From Olsenella uli DSM 7084 (GTDB lineage: Bacteria; Actinomycetota; Coriobacteriia; Coriobacteriales; Atopobiaceae), in NCBI RefSeq assembly GCF_000143845.1, contig NC_014363.1, positions 295,186-359,185 on the forward strand: DNA of 64,000 nt, read 5' to 3'. The notes beneath the pieces are model-generated. The model saw only the letters and a program-made list of their open reading frames with translations, had not been told where the DNA came from and did not search any database. The translations under genes and the position numbers were made by a program. Position 1 is the stretch's first letter. Every line of letters begins with the position of its first letter. Positions 1-6,651 of this stretch are shown one piece after another.

Positions 1-1
1 C

Positions 2-1369
2 AAGTGGTCGGATGACGTTGCGCATGAGTATTACGTACCCGGCTTCCCCGACGCGGGCATCATCGCGGACAAGACGGCGGAAGATGAGCTTAGGGAGCTT
101 GTAACGCAATACTGGGCGGTCTATTCGATGGACCTCCCCCATGCGGAGCCGAGCGATCCGGCGCTCAACCACTGGCAGGGCGGCAAGCAGTGGAATCCCT
201 ATGACTTCAACTACGAGACGGACGTGCTGACCGTCGATTCAACGGACTACAACGTCCGCGGCGACATCCAAGAGCGTGGGGAATCGAGCACCGCCGTCGT
301 GAAGCACGAGGTGGGCGATACCGTGAACCTCGACCTTCAGCTCGACCTCGACGTGTTCAAGCGGGTGCGCAACACCGCGCTTCTGGCGGTCATCAACTCG
401 GAGTTCCCGGCATATTACACGATGCTCAACGACCTGCCCGAGAACGGCCTTGCGAGCTCGGACGGCGCGTTTGCCTTCGTGCTCGACCTGCCCGAGGGCC
501 TCGAGGCCACCGATTCGACCACCTACAAGCTTACGGGCATCGACGGTTTCGATTTGAGCGTCTCGAAAGAGAAGGGCGGCAAGAGGCTCGTGGTGAAGGC
601 GCGCCTCAAGCCTCACGGGGAATACGAGCCCCTGAAGGACCTATACGCACGCATCCAGGGCGTGCGGTCCGCGACCCTGAGCATCGATGGCCTCAAGGTG
701 ACCGACCAGGTGGCGCGCAATCAGGACAGCACGGTGGTCGCCTACGCGTACGGCGCGCACGAGGTCGTGAGCTCCTCGAGCAACGATGCGATCATCAACA
801 AGGATACGTCCGCGCAATACGATAACAAGCATTGGTACGCCCGCATCCCCATGCTCTTCGCCGCGAAGCAGAACGATGCCGGGCGCGACGTGGCCGCTCC
901 GGCCGACAAGCCCAATCTCATGACCTACAGCTTCAGGGTGGATGCTCCCGGAACCTGCACCGTGACCTTCGTGAACGATGGCGATACCTACGCCTCCGTC
1001 AAGGCCGAGCGAGGCAAGACGATCGACGGCGATGCCCTGACGGACGAATCCATGCCCGCGAACCCCTCCAAGGACGGATGCGTCTTCAAAGGTTGGAACA
1101 CCGCGCAGGACGGCACGGGCGATGCGTTCGACGGCTCGACCGTGGTCAACGGTGACATGACGGTCTATGCCGACTACGTCAAGAAGCCGGTGCCGCAGCC
1201 GGGACCTCCGTCGCAGCCGAAGGCACCGGCAGCTACGCCAAAGGCGAAGGTGCGCCGTGCTCTGCCGCAGACCGGAGATCCCGCTCTTCCCGTTGCTCCC
1301 GTCGCCGTGGGAGTCGCAGCTGTTGGCACTCTGCTTGTCGGTGCAGCGCTGCGGTGTCGCGCACATTAG
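2..1369 (+). CDS. LPXTG-anchored surface protein, 5'-truncated by window edge
   Basis: The frame is open from the first base, so the true start lies upstream. 455 residues are visible. The body has no catalytic motif I recognise and looks like extracellular beta-rich adhesin sequence. Near the C-terminus (nt ~955-1180) is one InlB/Listeria-Bacteroides-type repeat (VTFVNDGDTY...FKGWNTAQDG...MTVYADYV). A Pro-rich wall-spanning linker (PQPGPPSQPKAP) follows, then an LPQTGD sorting signal, a hydrophobic segment and a short basic tail. By family knowledge a sortase would link it to peptidoglycan. The ligand is unknown. A strong hairpin terminator follows the stop. Confidence 0.85.
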   Translation, partial: KWSDDVAHEYYVPGFPDAGIIADKTAEDELRELVTQYWAVYSMDLPHAEPSDPALNHWQGGKQWNPYDFNYETDVLTVDSTDYNVRGDIQERGESSTAVVKHEVGDTVNLDLQLDLDVFKRVRNTALLAVINSEFPAYYTMLNDLPENGLASSDGAFAFVLDLPEGLEATDSTTYKLTGIDGFDLSVSKEKGGKRLVVKARLKPHGEYEPLKDLYARIQGVRSATLSIDGLKVTDQVARNQDSTVVAYAYGAHEVVSSSSNDAIINKDTSAQYDNKHWYARIPMLFAAKQNDAGRDVAAPADKPNLMTYSFRVDAPGTCTVTFVNDGDTYASVKAERGKTIDGDALTDESMPANPSKDGCVFKGWNTAQDGTGDAFDGSTVVNGDMTVYADYVKKPVPQPGPPSQPKAPAATPKAKVRRALPQTGDPALPVAPVAVGVAAVGTLLVGAALRCRAH

Positions 1370-1410
1370 CGTGCGGCGTCTCGCGGCGCCCTCGCACAGA
1401 CCCAAGTCGG

Positions 1411-1440
1411 GTGCGGCTGGCAGGATGCCAGCCGCACCTT
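1411..1440 (+). terminator. Rho-independent terminator
   Basis: A perfect 12-bp stem (1411-1422 with 1426-1437) has a 3-nt loop and is followed by CTTTT. It lies between the convergent surface-protein and AlkD genes. Confidence 0.85.
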
Positions 1441-1468
1441 TTGCATGTCATGAGACGACATGCCTGCG

Positions 1469-2143
1469 TCAGCGCTTCAGCGTCTTGAGGTAGGCCTTCT
1501 GCTCGTCGGTGACCCTACGGCTTTCGCGCGCCTTCTGGATCGTCTTGTTGTGGACCCAGGGTGCGAGGCTGCCACGCTGCAGGTAGGGGACAGTCGCGTC
1601 CCACTGCTTCGCGAGCGCCGTCGCGAAGAACCAGGCGATCATCATGTTGACGTAGTACTCCTCCGAGTGGACGGATGCGGGAACCTCCAGGAGATCGGCC
1701 TCGAAGTTGTCGTCCAGGAAGTGCGTCATCAGCATCTCCAGGCCAAAGCGACAGGTGTAGGTCTCCCTCGAGGAGGACCAGCCCCGTATCTTGTCGAGAA
1801 GGTCCGCCTTGTGCCCCTTGAATGCCTTCGGGGACATGACATCGCAGACGGCCCAGTTGTCCACGTGGGGAAGGAACAAGTCCACTGCGGCAATGCAGGT
1901 CTCGTAGTCCCTCATCTCGGAGACCAGCAGGGCATGAAGGACGTCCTCGTCGTAGTAGTCGTGCGGCAGCCTGGTCAGGAACTCGGTCGCCTCCAAACCA
2001 TCGGAAAGCGACTTGGCAAGCCTTCGCGCATCGGGCACGCGGACGCCGATGAACCTCTCGGTCGGCACGTTCGGGGTCAGCTTCGCCTGGAAGGCGGCGT
2101 ACTTGGGATCCCGCAGCTCGAAGAGCCTGTCTCGTATGGGCAT
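1469..2143 (-). CDS. AlkD-like DNA alkylation repair protein
   Basis: 224 aa, the usual size for the HEAT-like AlkC/AlkD DNA glycosylase family, which excises alkylated bases such as 3-methyl- and 7-methylguanine. The motif DNWAVCD places W97 and D101 four residues apart, matching the catalytic Trp/Asp spacing of AlkD. Many paired helices rich in Leu/Ala fit HEAT-like repeats. The start at 2143 has a GGGAG ribosome site about 8 nt upstream. It lies 33 bp downstream of the EcfT gene on the same strand and may share its transcript, but no functional link is obvious. Confidence 0.85.
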   Translation of the reverse strand: MPIRDRLFELRDPKYAAFQAKLTPNVPTERFIGVRVPDARRLAKSLSDGLEATEFLTRLPHDYYDEDVLHALLVSEMRDYETCIAAVDLFLPHVDNWAVCDVMSPKAFKGHKADLLDKIRGWSSSRETYTCRFGLEMLMTHFLDDNFEADLLEVPASVHSEEYYVNMMIAWFFATALAKQWDATVPYLQRGSLAPWVHNKTIQKARESRRVTDEQKAYLKTLKR

Positions 2144-2176
2144 GGCGCGTCTCCCTTCGGCGTTATGGCAGGGTGG

Positions 2177-2923
2177 CTACAGTAGCACTCCCGCCGCCAC
2201 CAGCGCCACGCAGAGCGCAAGCGCGGCGGCGTCTCGCGCCGCCATGGGGTAGCGCTTGAAGCTGCTCTCGCGCGTGCGCAGGTAGAAGCCTCGCTGCTCG
2301 GCTGCGAGTGCCGTGGCGTCCGTCTTCCCCACGGAGCCCACCAACAGGGGCACGCACAGCGGCAGCATCAGCCTGAGCTTGCCGATGGGGTTCTTGGTGT
2401 CGTACTCGACCCCGCGTGCCGTCTGCGCCTCCACGATCGCGTTCATCTCCTGGCCGAACACGGGCACGAAGCGCAGTGCCGTGGTGAACGTGAACGCGTA
2501 GCGGTAGGGGACGTGCAGCACCTCCACGCACGCGTTCGCGAGATCGTTCAGCCTCGTCACGCCCAGCATGAGGATGAGCGGCAGAGCCACACCCAGGAGG
2601 CGCAGGCAGGCCTTGCCTCCCGTGACGAACCCCTCCGTGGTCGCCCACGCGAAGACCGTCCCACCGCCGCGCACGAAGACGGTCTGCAGCAGCAGCATCA
2701 CCACGGCGAGCGGGACCACCAGCTTGAGCAGCGAGACGAGCTTGCCCATGGAGCGGGAGTAGGCGCCCAGCGCGAACGTGAGGGCGAGAAGCCCCACGAG
2801 CATGGGGTAGGTGTCCGCCAAGAACGTCGCGACGATGATGGCCGCGGCGATGCCCAGCTTGGTCACGGGGTTCAGCCGGTGCAGAAGCGTGTCTCCGGGG
2901 ACGTAGTCGATGACGTTGACCAC
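2177..2923 (-). CDS. ECF transporter transmembrane component EcfT
   Basis: 248-aa membrane protein of the CbiQ/EcfT family, which couples ATPases to substrate-binding S components in energy-coupling-factor vitamin and amino-acid importers. It starts at a GTG with AAGGAG 10 nt upstream. It has several hydrophobic segments (residues ~25-75, 85-125, 225-248). The cytoplasmic region carries the family's Ala-Arg-Gly motifs (QTARGVEYD and AAEQRGF), which contact the ATPases. It lies downstream of the S-component gene on the same strand, so the two probably share the Trp-attenuated transcript. No EcfA ATPase gene is in the window. Confidence 0.88.
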   Translation of the reverse strand: MVNVIDYVPGDTLLHRLNPVTKLGIAAAIIVATFLADTYPMLVGLLALTFALGAYSRSMGKLVSLLKLVVPLAVVMLLLQTVFVRGGGTVFAWATTEGFVTGGKACLRLLGVALPLILMLGVTRLNDLANACVEVLHVPYRYAFTFTTALRFVPVFGQEMNAIVEAQTARGVEYDTKNPIGKLRLMLPLCVPLLVGSVGKTDATALAAEQRGFYLRTRESSFKRYPMAARDAAALALCVALVAAGVLL

Positions 2924-3036
2924 GGCGGACCATCTCCTTGGTTCCTTGGTGGGGTCGGCGATGCCGAGGGCCTGCCCGATCCGACGGGACGGTGACCGGA
3001 CGGGACAGGCCGAACGGGACAGTCGAGGAGGGCGGA

Positions 3037-3603
3037 CTATCTCTTGAGAGCCTTGCGGACGGGGGCGTAGAGTGCCTGGACGAGGATGGCATTGAAGACG
3101 CCGGTGGCAAGGATCACAGGGAGCATGGCCGCAGCGAGTTCCTGGGCGGCTCCGATCATCGCGATCTTGATGATCATGAAGATGACGCCGGAGACCACCG
3201 TGGTGACAAGGGTCCCAAGCGCGGGGACGAACTTCTCGGCGCTGCCGCGCATGCCGGCGCTCACGATGAGGGCCATGAGCATCGCGGCTGCGCCCTCGGC
3301 CGCGAAGTCGACGAAGGGCGATGTGGTGGTGATCTGGATCACTGCCGCAGAGATGAGGCCAATGACCAGGGCCTGGGTGACGTTGGGACGGATGACCAGA
3401 ATGGTGAGGCAGAAGGCCGAGATGATGAACTCGGGGCTGATCATGCCACCGGAGATGCTCGAGATGGCCTTGCCTACCGTGAAGTTGAGGATGAACCCGG
3501 CCGCGAGGAGGACGGCGAGGAGGACGAGGGCGCGGACGTCGAGCTTGCCGCGGTCGGGGGAGGTGACGGTGCGGGCCTGCTGGGAGCTGGTGTTCTCGGA
3601 CAT
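3037..3603 (-). CDS. ECF transporter S component, probably tryptophan-specific (TrpP-like)
   Basis: 188 aa with about five hydrophobic segments and a short charged N-terminus. It resembles small S components such as TrpP (SGGMISPEFIISAF, then the IRPNVTQALVIGLISA stretch). The start at 3603 has AAAGGAA about 7 nt upstream. The substrate call rests mainly on context: the mRNA leader encodes a peptide with three consecutive Trp codons followed by an attenuator. The protein itself contains no Trp, as expected of something made during Trp starvation. Assignment to the S-component class is good. Trp specificity is an inference. Confidence 0.75.
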   Translation of the reverse strand: MSENTSSQQARTVTSPDRGKLDVRALVLLAVLLAAGFILNFTVGKAISSISGGMISPEFIISAFCLTILVIRPNVTQALVIGLISAAVIQITTTSPFVDFAAEGAAAMLMALIVSAGMRGSAEKFVPALGTLVTTVVSGVIFMIIKIAMIGAAQELAAAMLPVILATGVFNAILVQALYAPVRKALKR

Positions 3604-3690
3604 GGTCTGGTTCCTTTCGTCTGGCTCACTGTGCCGTATGTGATGGGATGCGCACTGCCTGCTTGGGATGGGGCGCACGAGCACAAAGAA

Positions 3691-3717
3691 GAGGCTCCCG
3701 GCCAAACCGGGAGCCTC
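3691..3717 (-). terminator. Trp attenuator terminator hairpin
   Basis: A perfect 11-bp stem (3707-3717 with 3691-3701) with a 5-nt loop. On the minus strand it is followed by TTCTTTGT. It sits between the leader peptide and the S-component gene. It can also terminate plus-strand RNA (CTCTTT follows). Confidence 0.85.
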
Positions 3718-3749
3718 TTTACCTCGCGAAGATATGGCGCGAGAGACTC
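3711..3749 (-). promoter_or_regulatory. Antiterminator competing with the Trp attenuator
   Basis: Minus-strand RNA from 3749 can fold as GAGUCU paired with AGGCUC (the left arm of the terminator). This is continued by CUCGCG paired with CGCGAG (3738-3743 with 3723-3728), with a small bulge. The fold removes the terminator's 5' arm. Its 5' strand overlaps the leader-peptide stop codon, so a ribosome that finishes the leader would block it. Structures were found by eye, not by energy calculation. Confidence 0.65.
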
Positions 3750-3828
3750 ACGATCGACCGACCGCTTGCGAATCGCGCCACCACCAGTTCATGGACGTGC
3801 CTGCGTTGGCTGTGACGATGCGGTTCAT
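3748..3828 (-). CDS. Trp leader peptide (26 aa, WWW)
   Basis: Short reading frame MNRIVTANAGTSMN, then Trp15-Trp16-Trp17, then RDSQAVGRS and TGA. GAGGAG lies 8 nt before the ATG. The three consecutive Trp codons (3778-3786) sit about 30 nt before the antiterminator. This is the classical layout in which a ribosome stalled for charged tRNA-Trp allows antitermination. It precedes the ECF S-component gene. Confidence 0.85.
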   Translation of the reverse strand: MNRIVTANAGTSMNWWWRDSQAVGRS

Positions 3829-3886
3829 CTCTGGCGCTCCTCTCGAATGATTTGTCGTGTGACGGTCTACACTTGTGTTGTGGAGG

Positions 3887-3916
3887 ACTATACGTCCGCT
3901 GCCGCCCTCGCCGCAA
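3887..3916 (-). promoter_or_regulatory. Candidate promoter of the Trp-attenuated ECF operon
   Basis: On the minus strand TTGCGG (3911-3916) and TATAGT (3887-3892) are separated by 18 bp. The start would fall near 3880, leaving a ~50-nt leader before the leader-peptide ATG. Hexamers were matched by eye only. The rest of the 3604-4085 gap holds no other gene that I can see. Confidence 0.5.
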
Positions 3917-4085
3917 GGCTCGTTGTGTAAACGCTTGGTAACGAGGGCCTGAAGGCATGGGGCAAGATCGACCATGAGGGGGTCGCGTGTGGCAACGAGG
4001 CGCGTCACCGCCTGCGGCAGCTGGTAGGGGGTGACGCCCGCGTCCACCACCGCGACGCCAAGTCGCCCGCAAGAAAGGACCCGCC

Positions 4086-4823
4086 ATGCGCATTACTCAT
4101 ATCTACCACAGTGGCTTTGCCGTCGAGCTCGCCTGCTGCACACTGCTCTTCGACTGGTACACAGGCGAGCTCCCCAGGCTCCGCTACGACCTGCCGCTCG
4201 TCACGCTCGTCTCGCACGAGCACTCCGACCACTACGGACGCTGCATCTGGTCGCTGCGCGAGCAGTTCCCCAACGTGCGCTACGTGCTGGACGAGGACGT
4301 TGCGGCAGACGCCCCGGCCGATGCCCGCGTGACCGCCGTCGAGCCGCACGAGTCCTACGAGCTGCAGCTCGATGGCATGGGCAGCCTGCCCGACGCTGCC
4401 GGCGCTACCGTCCCGCTCTCCGTCGAGACCCTGGAGTCCAACGACGAGGGTGTGGCATTTCTCGTCCGTGCCTGTGGCACCTCGGCCTTCTTCTCGGGCG
4501 ACCTCAACTCGTGGCAGTGGGCACGCCCGGCCGAGCAGAACGCGGCGTCCGAGAAGTTCTTCCGCACGGAGCTCTCGCGCATCGTCCCTGGCCCCGTTGA
4601 CCTTGCCTTTGTCCCGCTCGACCCACGCCTTGAGGACCCGGCCGCTGGCATTGCCGCCCTTATGGACGTGGTTGGCGCCCGCGCGCTCTTCCCCATGCAC
4701 TACTGGGATGCCAGCGCGGCCGCTCGCGCCCTCATGTCAGACGCTCGCCTTGCACCGTACTTGGGCATAACGCACTTTGAGGACGTCTGCGAGCTGCCAG
4801 ACCCGGTCACACCCTCGGCCTGA
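4086..4823 (+). CDS. MBL-fold metallo-hydrolase
   Basis: 245 aa. The metallo-beta-lactamase signature HEHSDH is at residues 44-49, a GDLN motif lies near residue 137 and MHYWD is near the C-terminus. Together these supply the His/Asp ligands for a two-metal site. It belongs to the short UlaG/YycJ-like MBL branch and its substrate cannot be named. AAAGGA precedes the ATG by 8 nt. It is a single-gene unit, divergent from the ECF operon and convergent with the next gene. Confidence 0.85.
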   Translation: MRITHIYHSGFAVELACCTLLFDWYTGELPRLRYDLPLVTLVSHEHSDHYGRCIWSLREQFPNVRYVLDEDVAADAPADARVTAVEPHESYELQLDGMGSLPDAAGATVPLSVETLESNDEGVAFLVRACGTSAFFSGDLNSWQWARPAEQNAASEKFFRTELSRIVPGPVDLAFVPLDPRLEDPAAGIAALMDVVGARALFPMHYWDASAAARALMSDARLAPYLGITHFEDVCELPDPVTPSA

Positions 4824-4845
4824 CGCCGCCCTAGGGGGCCGTCCC

Positions 4846-5628
4846 TCAAATCCTCCGGACACCCTCCCAGACCCACATGATGAGCGGAGCGGGAATGACC
4901 TTGCCGGCGATCCGCATGAGAAGGCCGGTGACGCAGCAGGTGGCAACGGGGTAGTTTGCGGCGTTCACGAGCATCGACCAGCGCACCACACGACGTGCTC
5001 CCAGCATGGGGAAGGGGTGGCGCACGGTCTGGCCGTTGGCCGTCCGGCGCGCGACGTCGATGAACTCGGTCTTCACCCAAAGCGGGCACACGGCGGTCAC
5101 GTGGATGCCCCGCCCCCGCAGCTCAAAGCGGAGCGCTCGCGTGTAGCTTCTCACGAACGCCTTGCTTGCCGCGTACACGTTGAGCCCCGGAAGCGGCTGG
5201 AACGAGGCGCTGGACGCAACCTGGACGATGCGCCCGCCGTCTCGCATGTGCGCAAGCGCTACCTGCGTCACGTCCACCAGCGCACGGCAGTTGAGGTCGA
5301 CCATGGAGTCGGCCTCGGCAAGCGTCATGTCCGCATACGTGCCAAACTTGCCAAAGCCTGCCGCGTTCACAAGGAGCCCCACCTCGAGGGAGGGGTCGTC
5401 GCACGCCTCCTCGTCGAGAATCGCCTGGAGCGTCGTTGCCGCAGACCCCTCCGTGAGGTCCAGGGGTAGCGCGCGCACGGGGGTCGAGAGCTCCTTGGCA
5501 AGCGCGTGGAGCCGCTCCTCTCGGCGCGCGATGGCCCAGATCTGGTCGAAGCTGCCATGGGCGTCCGCCCAGCGTGCGTACTCGCGGCCCAGCCCGCTCG
5601 AGGCCCCGGTTATGAGAGCTATGCGCAT
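4846..5628 (-). CDS. Short-chain dehydrogenase/reductase
   Basis: 260 aa. It has a classical SDR Rossmann start (ITGASSGLG, residues 6-14), NAAGFG, a catalytic YAASK (Tyr-x-x-x-Lys) and a preceding Ser (ASSAS). It reduces or oxidises a carbonyl/alcohol with NAD(P)H, and the substrate is not predictable. I chose 5628 as the start because an AAGGAGG lies just upstream and it puts the nucleotide-binding motif at the N-terminus. The C-terminal ~50 residues are hydrophobic, so membrane association is possible. Confidence 0.9.
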   Translation of the reverse strand: MRIALITGASSGLGREYARWADAHGSFDQIWAIARREERLHALAKELSTPVRALPLDLTEGSAATTLQAILDEEACDDPSLEVGLLVNAAGFGKFGTYADMTLAEADSMVDLNCRALVDVTQVALAHMRDGGRIVQVASSASFQPLPGLNVYAASKAFVRSYTRALRFELRGRGIHVTAVCPLWVKTEFIDVARRTANGQTVRHPFPMLGARRVVRWSMLVNAANYPVATCCVTGLLMRIAGKVIPAPLIMWVWEGVRRI

Positions 5629-5784
5629 GCGACCTCCTTCCAATGGATCCAGCAAGCCACGTGCGCCATGATAGCGCCCACGCGCGCAGGGTTTGCTCCC
5701 ATCCTGCCCTGCGTCCCAAATCCCCCCACGATGCTTGCCGCGTGCCTGGTCATCGGGTGACCCCACACGGCATCTGCATGAGGC

Positions 5785-5817
5785 GACCCCCGGCCGAGTC
5801 GCGGTTGGCCGGGGGTC
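5785..5817. terminator. GC-rich hairpin, possible terminator
   Basis: An 11-bp perfect stem (5785-5795 with 5807-5817) in the gap downstream of the lipoprotein gene. There is no U-tract on either strand, so termination activity is uncertain. Confidence 0.45.
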
Positions 5818-5896
5818 GGGGGTGGGTGGTCCCCAAGGAGAGATGGAAGGAACGGGAGAGCTGGGGCCAGGGGGAGCGGCACCGAGAAGGGATGCG

Positions 5897-6481
5897 CTAG
5901 CCCACCTGGCTGGTGTTGCCCTGGATGGTCTTGATGGCGTCGACGGCCTCGGAGACCTCGCACTTGGCGAGGATGGCCTTGCCGAGCTCGCTGCCCATGT
6001 CGATGGTGATGGTGCCGTCATCGTTGACGGTCACGCCAAAGGTGATGGAGTTGCCGGAGAGCTCGTCGGTGATGGTGATGAGCCTCTCGCCGTTCTGGTC
6101 GGTCGCGGTTGCTGCGCCCATGAAGCTCACGTGGGCCATCTTCTCGGCGTTGAGGAAGAAGATGCCTGTCTTGGACCCGTCGCCGTTGCCCACGTAGTAG
6201 ACGGTCTCGCCGCTTTCGGCGACGCCCATGTAGGCCTCGGTGATCTCTGAGGTGGCGATGGAGTAGGTCTTGCCGGAGCTGCCGCTCGTCGAGTTGTCGG
6301 AGGTGGTCGAATTCTGGCTCGTGGTGGTGTCGTCGGTCCTCTGCTCGGTGGAGGTCGACTCGGTGGCGACGGCGTCGGAGTCCTCGTCGGCGCCGGAGCC
6401 GCCACAGGCCGTGAGGGCGACAGGGGAGGCGAGGAGGACGAGGGCGAGGCCGACGGTGACGATGCGGTTCCTGTTGAGCAT
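5897..6481 (-). CDS. Secreted lipoprotein of unknown function
   Basis: 194 aa. The N-terminus is a lipoprotein signal peptide with lipobox LTAC (Cys26). A Ser/Thr/Asp-rich linker (~30-70) leads to a C-terminal globular domain of about 120 residues with alternating beta-like stretches. I do not recognise the domain. The start has AGAGAGGAA upstream. A copy of the recurrent 18-bp motif lies 86 bp before the start. It lies downstream of the LuxR gene on the same strand but is separated by ~170 bp with its own motif. Confidence 0.8.
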   Translation of the reverse strand: MLNRNRIVTVGLALVLLASPVALTACGGSGADEDSDAVATESTSTEQRTDDTTTSQNSTTSDNSTSGSSGKTYSIATSEITEAYMGVAESGETVYYVGNGDGSKTGIFFLNAEKMAHVSFMGAATATDQNGERLITITDELSGNSITFGVTVNDDGTITIDMGSELGKAILAKCEVSEAVDAIKTIQGNTSQVG

Positions 6482-6566
6482 GGTGGTTCCTCTCTGCGTG
6501 CCATGGTTTCCTGTGGAGCTGTCGTGCTGCTGAAAGGAATCCTATGGGACCGCTGGTGCCCGTACA

Positions 6567-6583
6567 TCATCCCAAAGTATTAG
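6567..6583 (-). promoter_or_regulatory. Recurrent motif site A
   Basis: The minus strand reads CTAATACTTTGGGATGA. This matches the consensus CTCATRCYWWGGNATGAG found upstream of several nearby genes. It is 86 bp before the lipoprotein start. Confidence 0.5.
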
Positions 6584-6651
6584 GGGCCGAGCCGAGAAGC
6601 GAGGGGCACACCAGGGTAGCGGGCCCTCAGGGCTGCCCCCATCTCGCATTG

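Noticed and set aside
5785-5817. The hairpin after the lipoprotein gene as a riboswitch.
   Set aside because: It is a simple GC stem without a conserved aptamer-like core and lies downstream of the gene, not in a leader.
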